Shown: piece by piece, positions 9,499-18,871 of the stretch
Numbering within the stretch: the stretch's first letter is position 1
Layout of the letters: every line of letters starts with the position of its first letter
From: Sedimentimonas flavescens
GTDB lineage: Bacteria > Pseudomonadota > Alphaproteobacteria > Rhodobacterales > Rhodobacteraceae
DNA: 64,000 nt
Direction of reading: 5' to 3'
Assembly: GCF_019264375.1 (NCBI RefSeq)
Contig: NZ_JAHVAI010000012.1
Coordinates: 62,001-126,000 of the forward strand
Position numbers and translations under genes: made by a program
The notes under the pieces: generated by a model
What the model was told of the DNA's origin: nothing
What the model saw: only the letters and a program-made list of their open reading frames with translations
Databases searched by the model: none

Positions 9499-10530
9499 AT
9501 GACCGACAAGACCATCCTTCGTGCCCTGCGGGGCGAGGTTCTGCCCACCCCGCCGGTCTGGATGATGCGGCAGGCGGGCCGCTATCTGCCGGAATACCGC
9601 GCGACTCGCGCCGAGGCAGGCGATTTCCTGTCGCTGTGCTACAACCCCGAGCTTGCCGCCGAGGTCACGCTGCAACCGATCCGCCGTTACGGCTTCGACG
9701 CGGCGATCCTGTTCGCCGACATCTTGCTGCTGCCGCAGGCGCTTGGCGTCGATCTGTGGTTCGAGACCGGCGAAGGCCCGCGTATGAGCACGGTCACCAC
9801 GCCCGCCGAACTGGCAGCCCTGAAGGGCAAGGACGACATCCACGACACGCTTGGCCCGATCTATGAGACCGTGCGTATCCTGTCGCGCGAACTGCCCAAG
9901 GAAACCACGCTGATAGGTTTTGCCGGCGCGCCTTGGACGGTGGCCACCTATATGATCGCCGGACGCGGCACCAAGGATCAGGGCCCGGCCCATGCGCTCA
10001 AAGCCGCCGACCGCGCGACCTTCGCCGGGCTGATCGACCTGCTGACCACTTCGACCATCGAATATCTCTCGAAGCAGGTCGAGGCCGGCGCCGAGGTCAT
10101 CAAGATCTTCGACAGCTGGGCGGGCAGCCTCAAGGGCCAGGATTTCGAGGATTTCGCCGTCGAGCCCGCCCGCCGCATCATCGCGGAACTGAAAGCACGC
10201 TTCCCCGGCCTGCCGATCATCGCCTTCCCGCGCGAGGCGGGCGAGGGCTATATCGGCTTTGCCAAAAAGACCGGCGCGGATTGCGTGGCCATCGACAACT
10301 CGGTCTCGGCCGAATGGGCGGCGGCGAATGTGCAAAAAGACGGCTGTGTGCAGGGCAACCTTGACCCGCGCCACATGGTCACCGGCGGCCGGCCGCTGAT
10401 CGACGCCACGCGCGAGGTGGTGCGCGCCTTCTCGAAAGGGCCGCATATCTTCAACCTCGGGCATGGCATCACGCCCGACGCCGACCCCGAGAATGTCGCG
10501 CTGATGATCGAGACGATCCGCAAGGGCTGA
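9499..10530 (+). CDS. hemE: Uroporphyrinogen decarboxylase
   Basis: HemE decarboxylates the four acetate side chains of uroporphyrinogen III to give coproporphyrinogen III, the substrate of HemF encoded 2 kb away. The 343-residue protein has the N-terminal signature [16 protein letters not shown] (19-34) with its substrate-binding Arg residues. It also has FADIL with the catalytic-region Asp and the second signature region [13 protein letters not shown]. The ribosome site GAGGAG precedes the chosen ATG by 7 nt. A perfect hairpin terminator follows the stop. Confidence 0.97.
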   Translation: MTDKTILRALRGEVLPTPPVWMMRQAGRYLPEYRATRAEAGDFLSLCYNPELAAEVTLQPIRRYGFDAAILFADILLLPQALGVDLWFETGEGPRMSTVTTPAELAALKGKDDIHDTLGPIYETVRILSRELPKETTLIGFAGAPWTVATYMIAGRGTKDQGPAHALKAADRATFAGLIDLLTTSTIEYLSKQVEAGAEVIKIFDSWAGSLKGQDFEDFAVEPARRIIAELKARFPGLPIIAFPREAGEGYIGFAKKTGADCVAIDNSVSAEWAAANVQKDGCVQGNLDPRHMVTGGRPLIDATREVVRAFSKGPHIFNLGHGITPDADPENVALMIETIRKG

Positions 10531-10553
10531 ACATCGCCCCCATGAACCATGAA

Positions 10554-10577
10554 AAAAGGGGCCTCGCGGCCCCTTTT
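10554..10577. terminator. Bidirectional rho-independent terminator between hemE and helicase gene
   Basis: A 10-bp perfect stem AAAAGGGGCC / GGCCCCTTTT with a TCGC loop starts 24 bp after the hemE stop and ends 2 bp before the stop of the convergent helicase gene. The A and T tracts flanking the GC core let it work in both directions. Confidence 0.85.
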
Positions 10578-10578
10578 C

Positions 10579-12489
10579 TTATCCCTTGAACTTCTTCGGG
10601 CCAGGCTTGCCGGTCTTGGCGCCCGGCTTACCGAAGGGCTTGCCACCGGGCTTACCGAACGGCTTGCCTGCAGGTTTCTCGCCCGGCTTGCCGTATTTCG
10701 CCTTGGGTTTATCGGTTTTCTGTGCAGCGCCATGACCGCCTTCGCGGGCCCAGGGGGCAGCCTTGCGGCCCTTGGGGGCACCGAAGTCCTCGTCGCGGTC
10801 ACGCGCCGGACCCTTGCGATGGGGCTTTTTCGGGCCGCGATCATCGCCGCCCTTGCTCCAGCGCGCGGGCTTGGGCGCGGGACGGTCTAGCCCCTCGGGC
10901 GCTTCGGCGAGAACCTCAACCTTGCACTTGTCCTCAAGCCGCATCGCGGGGCCAAGGCCGGTCATGAAGCGCGCGGCGGCGTCTTCATGGATCTGCACGA
11001 ATGTGTGGTCCTGCATCACGCGGATCGCGCCGATGTCGCGGCGGGTCAGATCACCCGCACGGCACAGCATCGGCAGAAGCCACTTGGGATCGACCCATTC
11101 GTCATGGCCCATGCCAAGACGCAGCCAGGTAGCGCGGTCGAACTCGGCGCGGGCGCGCGGCTTCGGGCCATCGACCGTCACCGGCGTCAGATCCTCCGGC
11201 GCCGAACGCGCGGCGCGGAAGTTGCGCAGTACGGCAGCGGCAAGCTGGCGCGGCTCGAATGCTTCGAGAAGCTGCGCGATCCCGTCGAATTCCTCTGCAG
11301 TCGCCGCAGCGGTCAATGCCGGATCTTGCAGGATACGCTGTTGATCTTTAGCCAGAATTTCCTCGGGGCCAGGTGCGCTGTCCCAGGTTGCGGTGACCTG
11401 GGCCTCGCGCAGAAGGCGCTCGGCCTTGGCACGCACGTTCAAGGGAACGATCAGCGCCGAAACGCCTTTCGAGCCAGCCCGCCCAGTGCGGCCCGAGCGG
11501 TGCAAAAGCCCCTCGCGGTTGACCGGCAGATCGGCGTGGATCACCAGTTCCAAGCCCGGCAGGTCGATGCCGCGCGCGGCCACGTCGGTGGCGATACAGA
11601 CCCGTGCCCGGCCGTCGCGCATCATCTGCAGCGCGCGCGAGCGTTCGTCCTGCGACAGCTCACCCGAGAGTGCCACGACCGAAAGGCCACGGTTCAAAAG
11701 GCGCCCGGTCAGGTGCGTCACCGCCGCGCGGGTCGAACAGAAGACGATGGCGCGCTCGGCCTCGTAGAAGCGCAGCACGTTGACGATGGCGTTCTCGCGG
11801 TCGGATTTGTCCACCATCAGCGCGCGGTAGTCGATATCGGCGTGCTGTTCGCGCGCGGCGATGGTCGAAATGCGCTGCGCGTCTTTCTGATAGGTCGCCG
11901 CCAGCTTGGCGATCGGCGGGGAAACGGTCGCCGAGAACATCAGCGTGCGACGCTCTTCCGGGGCCGATTCAAGGATGAATTCGAGATCTTCGCGGAAACC
12001 GAGGTCGAGCATCTCGTCGGCCTCGTCCATCACCACGACCTGCAGGTCAGACAGATCGAGCGCGCCGCGGCGAATGTGGTCGCAGATCCGGCCCGGCGTG
12101 CCGACAACGATGTGGCAGCCGCGTTCGAGCGCGCGGCGCTCACTGCGGGCGTCCATCCCGCCAACGGCACCGGTGATCACCGCGCCGGCCTTGGCATAAA
12201 GCCACGACAGCTCGCGGCTGACCTGTTGGGCCAGTTCACGGGTGGGGGCGATGATCAGCGCATGCGGCAGATCGGCATAGGGCGCAAAGGCGCCGTCGGC
12301 CAGAAGCTCTGACGCCATCGCGAGACCGAAGGCCACCGTCTTGCCCGAGCCGGTCTGCGCGGACACCAGCAGGTCTGCCCCTGCCAGCGCGGGGTCCGAG
12401 ACCGCCTCCTGCACCGGGGTCAGAGTGGTGTATCCCTTCTCGGACAACGCCGCAGAAAGGGCGTCGGGAAGGTGCGGAAACTGGGTCAT
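10579..12489 (-). CDS. DEAD-box ATP-dependent RNA helicase with DbpA-like RNA-binding domain and basic tail
   Basis: The 636-residue RNA helicase has all core motifs: AQTGSGKT (I), PTRELAQQ (Ia), VGTPGR (Ib), DEAD in VVMDEADEMLD (II), SAT (III), ATDVAARGIDLP (V) and HRSGRTGRAG (VI). A DbpA-type RNA-binding domain follows at about 470-545, which in E. coli DbpA directs the enzyme to 23S rRNA hairpin 92. The tail after about 550 is low complexity, rich in Lys, Pro and Gly with repeats of the GKPFGKPG kind, probably disordered RNA-binding. It is longer than DbpA and closer to DeaD/CsdA-sized proteins. The start at 12489 has GAAGG 7 nt upstream. Confidence 0.93.
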   Translation of the reverse strand: MTQFPHLPDALSAALSEKGYTTLTPVQEAVSDPALAGADLLVSAQTGSGKTVAFGLAMASELLADGAFAPYADLPHALIIAPTRELAQQVSRELSWLYAKAGAVITGAVGGMDARSERRALERGCHIVVGTPGRICDHIRRGALDLSDLQVVVMDEADEMLDLGFREDLEFILESAPEERRTLMFSATVSPPIAKLAATYQKDAQRISTIAAREQHADIDYRALMVDKSDRENAIVNVLRFYEAERAIVFCSTRAAVTHLTGRLLNRGLSVVALSGELSQDERSRALQMMRDGRARVCIATDVAARGIDLPGLELVIHADLPVNREGLLHRSGRTGRAGSKGVSALIVPLNVRAKAERLLREAQVTATWDSAPGPEEILAKDQQRILQDPALTAAATAEEFDGIAQLLEAFEPRQLAAAVLRNFRAARSAPEDLTPVTVDGPKPRARAEFDRATWLRLGMGHDEWVDPKWLLPMLCRAGDLTRRDIGAIRVMQDHTFVQIHEDAAARFMTGLGPAMRLEDKCKVEVLAEAPEGLDRPAPKPARWSKGGDDRGPKKPHRKGPARDRDEDFGAPKGRKAAPWAREGGHGAAQKTDKPKAKYGKPGEKPAGKPFGKPGGKPFGKPGAKTGKPGPKKFKG

Positions 12490-12607
12490 GTCGGGGCCTT
12501 CTGAAAACACGAAGGCCGCGTTCTAGTCCAAACCCCGCCGGGTGTATAGGGCGAATCGCCTGCGCAGAGGGCAACCCCGCCAAGCGTTTACTGCGTTGTC
12601 GTGCGTT

Positions 12608-13489
12608 TTACGGCCACTTGGCCAGCGGCGGCAAGCTCATCAGAACCGCATCGGCATTGTGCCCGGTCTCAAGCCCGAACTTGGTGCCCCGATCATAGAC
12701 GAGGTTGTATTCGGCATAGAGTCCGCGATGGATCAGCTGAGTGTCGCGATCAGCCTCCGACGCGGGCGTGCCAAGGCGGCGTTCGGTCACCGGGATGAAG
12801 GCGGGCAGGAAGGCCGCACCGACCGAGCGGGTGAAGGCGAAATCCGCCTCCCAGTCGCCGGTATTCAGATCGTCGTAGAAGATGCCGCCCACGCCGCGCG
12901 CGCGGCCCCGGTGCGGGACAAAGAAATACTCATCCGCCCAGGCCTTGAAGCGGGGGTAATACTCTGCGTCATGCGCGTCGCAGGCGCCCTGCATCTGCGC
13001 ATGGAAATGCGCGGTATCCTCGGGGTATTCGATGCAGGGGTTGAGGTCTGCGCCGCCGCCGAACCACCAGGCATTGGGCGTCCAGAACATGCGGGTGTTC
13101 ATGTGCACAGCGGGGGTGTGCGGGTTTTGCATATGCGCGACGAGGCTGATCCCCGAGGCCCAGAAGCGCGGGTCCTGCTCCATCCCCGGGACGCCGCGTG
13201 CCGCCATCGCCTTTTGCGCGCGCGGGGCCAACTCGCCCCAGACGGTCGAGATATTCACCCCGACCTTCTCGAAGACGCGCCCGCCGCGCATCACGCTCAT
13301 CTTGCCGCCGCCGTGATCCTCGCCTGCGGGGCCGGTGCGGGTGGTGGGGGTGACCTCGAAGCGGCCCGGCGCGGCGCTACCCGGACCGCGATCCTCCAGA
13401 TCCTCGAAAGCCGCGACGATGCGGTCGCGCAGATCCGAGAACCACTGGCTGGCCTGCGCCTTGCGCTCGGTGAAATCGGTGTCGGTCAT
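12608..13489 (-). CDS. hemF: Oxygen-dependent coproporphyrinogen III oxidase
   Basis: HemF converts coproporphyrinogen III to protoporphyrinogen IX using O2 and is cytosolic. The 293-residue product contains the family runs GGGKMSVMRGGRVFEKVGVN, HMNTRMF, WWFGGGADLNP, the catalytic-region His cluster around AHFHAQMQ, and GGIFYDDLNTGDW. The start ATG at 13489 follows AGGAGG by 8 nt. It is divergent from a small lipoprotein gene. The DEAD-box helicase gene begins 118 bp downstream in the same direction. Confidence 0.97.
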   Translation of the reverse strand: MTDTDFTERKAQASQWFSDLRDRIVAAFEDLEDRGPGSAAPGRFEVTPTTRTGPAGEDHGGGKMSVMRGGRVFEKVGVNISTVWGELAPRAQKAMAARGVPGMEQDPRFWASGISLVAHMQNPHTPAVHMNTRMFWTPNAWWFGGGADLNPCIEYPEDTAHFHAQMQGACDAHDAEYYPRFKAWADEYFFVPHRGRARGVGGIFYDDLNTGDWEADFAFTRSVGAAFLPAFIPVTERRLGTPASEADRDTQLIHRGLYAEYNLVYDRGTKFGLETGHNADAVLMSLPPLAKWP

Positions 13490-13601
13490 ACGCGGCTCCT
13501 CCTGATCACTTTTTGGGTTCATTAACAGGCGCAGCCCGCGGGCGGAATTGCCTTTTGCACCGCGCCGTCGCAGGATGGGCCGTGGATTTCAGGAGGTAGC
13601 T

Positions 13602-14009
13602 ATGTTTTCGCGCGTGACCCTGGCAGTTCTTGGCGGAGTGATGCTTCTGGGCGCCTGCGGCACCCCGCAGGAACAATGCATCAGCCGATCAACGCGCGAA
13701 GTACGCAATCTTGAGTACCTGCTGAAGGAAACCGAAGAGAACCTTGCGCGCGGCTACGCCTGGGAGGAATATGAGGTCCCCACCTGGCGGCGTGAGATTT
13801 GCGGCACGCAACTGGTGCCCGGCACAGGTGGACCCGTCGAGAGACCGCGCTACTGCCTTGTGCGCGACACCGAGACAAAGCGTCGCATCAAGTCGATCGA
13901 CCCTGCGCAAGAGGCCCGCAAGCGCGATGCGCTGAAGGCCAAGATTGCGGCGCTCATGCCGCAGGTCGAGGCCAATATCGCCGCCTGCCGCACGACCTAT
14001 CCCGAGTAA
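13602..14009 (+). CDS. Small lipoprotein of unknown function
   Basis: The 135-residue product has a lipoprotein signal peptide ending in LLGAC (Cys19), so it is predicted to be lipid-anchored. The mature part holds five further Cys residues and two helical segments rich in charged residues (about 35-55 and 105-125). It matches no family I recognise. The ATG follows a strong AGGAGG by 6 nt, and the stop lies 3 bp from that of the convergent SDR gene. The even number of mature Cys residues other than the lipid Cys could be read as disulfide potential, but this is speculation. Confidence 0.72.
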   Translation: MFSRVTLAVLGGVMLLGACGTPQEQCISRSTREVRNLEYLLKETEENLARGYAWEEYEVPTWRREICGTQLVPGTGGPVERPRYCLVRDTETKRRIKSIDPAQEARKRDALKAKIAALMPQVEANIAACRTTYPE

Positions 14010-14012
14010 GCC

Positions 14013-14822
14013 TTAGAACATCGGCACCGAGATCGGATCGACCACGCTGCGCCCGCCATCGACCTGAATGATCTGGCCGGTCATGAACGACGCGCCCGGC
14101 GAGGCGAGGAACTGCACCGCCTCGGCCAGTTCCGTGGCGGGGGCGATGCGGCCAAGGGGGGTACCCTCGGTGATGGCGGCGCGCCACTCGGGGTTCTCCT
14201 TGATGCCTGCGAGCAAAGAAGCGCTCATGACCGAGCCGAACGAGACCCCGTTCACCCGGATGCGGTGCGGCGCCAGCGCGACAGCAAGGCTGCGCGTCGC
14301 CTGATCCTGCGCTGCGCAGGCAATCGAATAGGCCAGCAGTTCGGGCTGCGCGTGCAGCGATGCCTGGGTCGAGACGTTGATGATGCAGCCCACCTCGCCC
14401 TCGGTCCGGCGCTCCTTCTCGGCCTGGCTCATCATCCGCTTCGCGGTCATCTGCGACAGGCGCAGCGCACCGCGCATGTTCTGGCGCATCATGTCGTCGA
14501 GGATATCCTGCGCGGGATCGAGCGGATCGCAGGGCGTCACCGCCCGCGCCGCGTTCACCAGAATGTCGATCTTGTCGAACGCGTCGATGGTGGCCGAGAG
14601 CAGGTTGTTCACCGTCAGCTTCTCGCACAGGTCGCCCGCGAAATAGCGCGCAGGGCCTTCGGTCTTGGCGTTCTCGCCCAGTTCCGCGATCAGCTTGGCC
14701 TCGTCGATATCGGCGCACATGACATAGGCGCCACGGTCCAGAAAGTGGCGCGCGATGGCCAGGCCGATGCCATGGGCGGCGCCGGTGATGATCGCAGTCT
14801 TGCCGGTGATGGAAAGCGACAT
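14013..14822 (-). CDS. SDR-family protein lacking the catalytic lysine
   Basis: The 269-residue protein has a Rossmann fold with the dinucleotide motif TGAAHGIG, the Asp after beta-2 (CADIDEA), INVST carrying the Ser-equivalent region, and the C-terminal FMTGQIIQVDGG typical of classical short-chain dehydrogenases. The active-site YxxxK, however, reads Y-S-I-A-C, so the catalytic Lys is Cys, and the NNAG element reads NAARA. It may therefore bind NAD(P) without normal oxidoreductase activity. It is the last gene of a minus-strand run clpS - rsmC-like - SDR, 41 bp after the methyltransferase. Confidence 0.85.
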   Translation of the reverse strand: MSLSITGKTAIITGAAHGIGLAIARHFLDRGAYVMCADIDEAKLIAELGENAKTEGPARYFAGDLCEKLTVNNLLSATIDAFDKIDILVNAARAVTPCDPLDPAQDILDDMMRQNMRGALRLSQMTAKRMMSQAEKERRTEGEVGCIINVSTQASLHAQPELLAYSIACAAQDQATRSLAVALAPHRIRVNGVSFGSVMSASLLAGIKENPEWRAAITEGTPLGRIAPATELAEAVQFLASPGASFMTGQIIQVDGGRSVVDPISVPMF

Positions 14823-14863
14823 GGGCTGTCCCCTGAGATTGGTTTGCGGGCTTTTACCCGATT

Positions 14864-15901
14864 TTAACGGCGCGGACGAGCCATGCGCGTGCGTGACGCG
14901 GCGACCGGCTTGGATCCGCCGACGATGGGCTTGGCCGCGCGGATGATCTTGAAGCCGCCATCCCCGGCCAACTCCTCGATCTCGTGGAAGCTGGCACGCA
15001 GGGCCTCCTCATAGGGCAGGTGGCGATTCGCGACCATCCAAAGCGTCCCCGAGAGCGACAGCATCGAGGCCGCCGCACGGATGAAGGCCGCACCCAAGGC
15101 CGGGTCGGCCGCGCGCGACGTGTGGAAGGGCGGGTTCATCACGATGCCCGAATAGCGCGCCTCGGGCGCGTAAGTGGTGGCATCGGCCCAGATGAAACGC
15201 GCGCGCGGATCGGTCACATTGCGCCGCGCGCAGTCAAGCGCGGCATGTTCGGCCTCGATCAGGTCGATGCTTTCGACGCCCTCGCGGGCGAGAACCTGCG
15301 CGGCAAGCCAGCCCCACCCCGCGCCCAGATCGGCCATCCGGGCGGGCAGCTTGGCCGGGAGCGCCTCGGCCAGCAGCGCAGAGCCGCGGTCGATGCCATC
15401 GGCGGAAAAGACGCCGGGTGCGGTGACAAAGCCCGGCGCGGGCGTGCCCGGGCGGGCCTGCCACTCGGCCGGGGCGGCCGCGCCCGCGGCGAAGGCAAAG
15501 ATCTTGCCATGCGCCTTGGCCAGCGGCGGGGTCACCACGGCCCAGGAGCGTAGATCCTTCAGCACCGAATCCACGCCATCATGCTTGGCGCCATCGACCC
15601 AGACCGGGCCTCCGGCGGCAATACGCGCATTGGCCTCGAACAGGATCGCACGGGCCTCGGCCTTGGCGCGGGGCAGGAACACGATAGCGCCCGTGTACTC
15701 GGCGCCAGGTTCGGCCACGACATCGAAGCCACGCGCCCTCAACGCATCGAAATCGGGCGCGAAGCCCTGAATGACCTGCACACGTTCGCGCGGCAGGTCG
15801 GACAGATCGGTGTCGCGGGTGGCGCGCCAGACGGCGATACGGCCCTCGGCGGGCAGGGCATCAGGCGCGGCAAGCGCGAGGGAAACTCGGGGATGGCTCA
15901 T
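14864..15901 (-). CDS. rsmC: RsmC-like class I SAM-dependent methyltransferase
   Basis: The 345-residue product has a degenerate N-terminal domain followed by a SAM-binding Rossmann domain: motif I DLGAGWGW near residue 190, the acidic IEAEHAALDCARRN, and the amino-methyltransferase motif NPPF in IVMNPPFHTSRA. NPPF/Y with this two-domain layout is that of RsmC and RlmG, which make m2G in 16S or 23S rRNA. RsmC (G1207) is the closer guess by length. The start at 15901 has GAAGG 5 nt upstream. It lies 54 bp downstream of clpS. Confidence 0.8.
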   Translation of the reverse strand: MSHPRVSLALAAPDALPAEGRIAVWRATRDTDLSDLPRERVQVIQGFAPDFDALRARGFDVVAEPGAEYTGAIVFLPRAKAEARAILFEANARIAAGGPVWVDGAKHDGVDSVLKDLRSWAVVTPPLAKAHGKIFAFAAGAAAPAEWQARPGTPAPGFVTAPGVFSADGIDRGSALLAEALPAKLPARMADLGAGWGWLAAQVLAREGVESIDLIEAEHAALDCARRNVTDPRARFIWADATTYAPEARYSGIVMNPPFHTSRAADPALGAAFIRAAASMLSLSGTLWMVANRHLPYEEALRASFHEIEELAGDGGFKIIRAAKPIVGGSKPVAASRTRMARPRR

Positions 15902-15955
15902 GGGGACCTTCGGGTCTGGCAATGGGGGCTGGCATCGGCGCGCAGGCGCGATGCG

Positions 15956-16279
15956 TCATTCCTTTTCCATCGTGCATTGCAGCGGGTGCTGGTGGCGGCG
16001 GGCGAAATCCATCACCTGGGCCACCTTGGTCTCGGCCACTTCGAACGAGAAGACGCCGACGACGGCAAGCCCCTTCTTGTGCACGGTCAGCATGATCTCG
16101 AAGGCCTGCGCATGGGACATGCCGAAGAACCGCTCGAGGATATGCACGACGAATTCCATCGGCGTGTAATCGTCGTTCAGCAGCAGAACCTTGTACATGG
16201 GCGGGCGCTGCGTCTTGGGACGCGTCTTGAGCGCGACGCCGGCTTCGCCTTCGGCGTCGTCCTTTCGGTCGGCCATCAT
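15956..16279 (-). CDS. clpS: ATP-dependent Clp protease adaptor ClpS
   Basis: ClpS delivers N-degron substrates to ClpAP. The 107-residue product has the core [20 protein letters not shown] with the [10 protein letters not shown] substrate-pocket residues, then [21 protein letters not shown] and [20 protein letters not shown], which bind the N-terminal residue and ClpA. Met codons at 16279 and 16276 are both possible starts, and neither has a strong ribosome site. A longer frame to 16348 is less likely. The N-terminal 25 residues are the flexible extension needed for handover. Confidence 0.94.
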   Translation of the reverse strand: MMADRKDDAEGEAGVALKTRPKTQRPPMYKVLLLNDDYTPMEFVVHILERFFGMSHAQAFEIMLTVHKKGLAVVGVFSFEVAETKVAQVMDFARRHQHPLQCTMEKE

Positions 16280-16431
16280 GTGAATGGGCTCGCGCAAGTC
16301 GCTCTCTCGCAGGAATCGGATCTTTCTGTCCGGCGAATATAGGCGCATCTGCCCATATGAAAAGCCTTTTGCGGAAAGGGAATTGCCTTTTGCCCTCGCG
16401 TCGGGCCACTCTCGCGGCCCGGGAGGCGCCC

Positions 16432-17127
16432 ATGACCCTGACGACGATTGGCTTCGATGCCGATGACACGCTCTGGCACAACGAGCGGTTCTTTCACCTC
16501 ACGCAGGAGCGGTTTCACGACCTGCTGGCCGATCATGCCCCGCGCGAGCATCTGGCCGAACGGCTGCTGGCGGCGGAGCGGCGCAACATCGGCCATTACG
16601 GCTTTGGCGTGAAGGGCTTCACTCTGTCGATGATCGAGACTGCCATCGAGGTCAGCGAGGGGCGCGTACCCGCCTCGGTCATCAGTGAAATCATGGCCGC
16701 CGGGCGCGAGATGCTGGCGCATCCGATCGAATTGCTGCCCCATGCCCGCGAGGCGATCGAGGCCTTAGCGGGGCATTACCGAATCGTGCTGGTCACCAAG
16801 GGCGATCTGCTGGACCAAGAGCGTAAGCTGGCGCAATCGGGGCTAGGGGAGTTGTTCAACGCGGTCGAGATCGTCTCGGACAAGAAGCCCGAGATCTACC
16901 GCTCTGTCTTCGCCCGCCATGGCACCGGCCCGTCCGAGGGTATGATGGTGGGCAATTCGCTGAAATCCGACGTGATCCCGATGATCGAGGCCGGGGGCTA
17001 TGGCGTGCATGTCCCCCATGACCTGACCTGGGCGTTGGAACACGCCGATCCGCCAACCGCCGATCCGCATTTCGCCGAACTGCCCGATCTGGGCGCCCTG
17101 CCCGATCTGGTGGCGCGTCTGGCCTAG
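16432..17127 (+). CDS. HAD-family hydrolase
   Basis: The 231-residue phosphatase-like protein opens with the HAD nucleophile motif [11 protein letters not shown] (Asp9 nucleophile, Asp11 acid/base). It continues with an alpha-helical cap, the motif II Thr in VLVTKG, Lys of SDKKPE and motif [10 protein letters not shown]. This places it among subfamily I small-molecule phosphatases; the natural substrate is unknown. The ribosome site GGGAGG sits 6 nt before the ATG. Its stop codon TAG overlaps the stop of the convergent SDR gene in a shared CTAG. Confidence 0.88.
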   Translation: MTLTTIGFDADDTLWHNERFFHLTQERFHDLLADHAPREHLAERLLAAERRNIGHYGFGVKGFTLSMIETAIEVSEGRVPASVISEIMAAGREMLAHPIELLPHAREAIEALAGHYRIVLVTKGDLLDQERKLAQSGLGELFNAVEIVSDKKPEIYRSVFARHGTGPSEGMMVGNSLKSDVIPMIEAGGYGVHVPHDLTWALEHADPPTADPHFAELPDLGALPDLVARLA

Positions 17128-17855
17128 ACGTGCTGGCCCGCGTTCACCTCAATCTCGGTCCCGGTGACATAGCTTGAGGCATCCGAGCACAGGAACCAGA
17201 TCACATCGGCCACCTCGCGCGGCTGGCCAAGGCGCCGCAGCGGCAGGTTCTCGACGATCTTCTCGGTGCCGGGGGAGAGGATCGAGGTCTCGATCTCACC
17301 CGGCGCGATGGCGTTGACGCGCACGCCAAGCGGCCCGAAGTCATGCGCCATCTCGCGCGTCAGCGCCTTCAGCGCGGCTTTCGAGGTGGCATAGGCCGCG
17401 CCCGCGAAAGGATGCACCCGGCTGCCCGCGATCGAGGTGACGTTGACCACCGCACCCTTGGCCGCCGACAATTCCTCCTTCAGCCCGCGCGCCAGCACGA
17501 TCGAGGCGAAGAAGTTGACATGGAACACCTGCCCCCAGGCGCTGAGGTCGGTGTCGAGCGTGTTGAGGCGGCTGCCCCCCGGCCCCTTCGGCGAGATCCC
17601 CGCGTTGTTGACCAGCGCGTGCAGCTTGCCATCCAGCCGCGCACGGATCTCGGAAATCGACTCGATCGTCTTCTTGGGGTCGGCGAGGTCGATCACGATA
17701 TGATCCTCGCGCCCGCCGCCCCAGGGGCATTGCTCGGGGAAGGGCTGGCGCGAGCAGGTGATGATGCGCCACCCCTCGCGGGCGAATCGTTTCACCGTGG
17801 CATGGCCGATCCCCCGGCTCGCCCCCGTCAGCAGCATCACCTTGCGGTCGTCCAT
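17124..17855 (-). CDS. SDR-family NAD(P)-dependent oxidoreductase
   Basis: The 243-residue classical short-chain dehydrogenase has TGASRGIG near the N-terminus, NNAG in ALVNNAGISPKG, the active-site Ser of NVTSIAGS, a normal YATSK, and the C-terminal [15 protein letters not shown]. In contrast to the SDR at 14.0-14.8 kb, all catalytic residues are present. Its substrate cannot be deduced. The chosen Met at 17855 follows AGGGGG. It is divergent from argB across 122 bp. Confidence 0.88.
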   Translation of the reverse strand: MDDRKVMLLTGASRGIGHATVKRFAREGWRIITCSRQPFPEQCPWGGGREDHIVIDLADPKKTIESISEIRARLDGKLHALVNNAGISPKGPGGSRLNTLDTDLSAWGQVFHVNFFASIVLARGLKEELSAAKGAVVNVTSIAGSRVHPFAGAAYATSKAALKALTREMAHDFGPLGVRVNAIAPGEIETSILSPGTEKIVENLPLRRLGQPREVADVIWFLCSDASSYVTGTEIEVNAGQHV

Positions 17856-17977
17856 TCCGGCCCCCTGTCCTTCGCGCTTGTCCGTGAACCTAATCCCCTG
17901 CGCGGCAATGGCAATGCCCTTGGCATGGGGCAAGTTTGGCCGTAACACTGAGCGCCGACTTTTCCCGGGGGCAAGAC

Positions 17978-18871
17978 ATGAGAAAGCAGACCATGGACCG
18001 TGACTGGATCGCCACCGCCCGGACGCTCTCCGAGGCGCTTCCCTACCTGCAACGCTACACGGGGGCCGTTGTCGTCGTGAAATTCGGCGGCAACGCGATG
18101 GGCGACGATGACGCCATGGCCGAGTTTGCCCGCGACATCGTGCTGATGAAGCAGGTCGGCATGAACCCGGTCGTCGTGCATGGCGGCGGCCCGATGATCA
18201 ACGAGATGCTGGCCAAGCTCGGCATCAAATCGGACTGGGTGCGCGGCAAGCGCGTGACCGACAAGGCCACCGTCGAGGTGGTCGAGATGATCCTGTCGGG
18301 TCTTGTGAACAAGCGCATCGTGCAGGCGATCAACGATCAGGGCGGACGTGCGGTCGGTATCTCGGGCAAGGACGATGACCTGATGGTCTGCGAGGCCGAC
18401 GACCCGGAACTGGGTTTCGTGGGCCGCCCGGTCGAGATGAACGTGCAGGTGATCCGCGACCTTTACAGCGCGGGCATGATCCCGGTGATCGCCCCGGTCG
18501 CGACCGGCGTGAACGACAACGAGACCTTCAACGTCAACGGCGACACCGCTGCGGGCGCCATCGCGGGCGCGCTGCAGGCCGACCGCCTGCTGCTGTTGAC
18601 CGATGTCGCCGGCGTCAAGGACAAGGCTGGCGAGGTCATCACCAACATGACCCCCGACGAGGTGCAGGGCTTGATCGCCGACGGCACGATCTCGGGCGGC
18701 ATGATCCCCAAAGTCGAGACCGCGCTGAAGGCGGTCAAGGAGGGCGTGCGCGCCGTGGTCATTCTGGATGGCCGCGTGGCGAATGCCTGCCTGCTGGAGC
18801 TGTTCACTGAACATGGCGCGGGCTCGATGATCCGCTCCACCATGCCAAAGGTGAAGCCACGTCGCGGATAA
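17978..18871 (+). CDS. argB: Acetylglutamate kinase
   Basis: ArgB phosphorylates N-acetylglutamate in the second step of arginine synthesis. The 297-residue protein has the amino-acid-kinase motifs [11 protein letters not shown] (Lys for ATP), [27 protein letters not shown] and [12 protein letters not shown]. It also has [11 protein letters not shown], with the Lys that binds the transferred phosphate, and an N-terminal extension found in arginine-feedback-sensitive enzymes. The start at 17978 is preceded by a G-rich site. A second in-frame Met lies five codons downstream. The stop TAA overlaps the apparent first codon of the next gene. Confidence 0.96.
   Translation: MRKQTMDRDWIATARTLSEALPYLQRYTGAVVVVKFGGNAMGDDDAMAEFARDIVLMKQVGMNPVVVHGGGPMINEMLAKLGIKSDWVRGKRVTDKATVEVVEMILSGLVNKRIVQAINDQGGRAVGISGKDDDLMVCEADDPELGFVGRPVEMNVQVIRDLYSAGMIPVIAPVATGVNDNETFNVNGDTAAGAIAGALQADRLLLLTDVAGVKDKAGEVITNMTPDEVQGLIADGTISGGMIPKVETALKAVKEGVRAVVILDGRVANACLLELFTEHGAGSMIRSTMPKVKPRRG

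Noticed and set aside
10987-12312. 441-codon frame antisense to the DEAD-box helicase
   Set aside because: The helicase frame has every family motif; the antisense product is Arg/Gln/His-rich without motifs.
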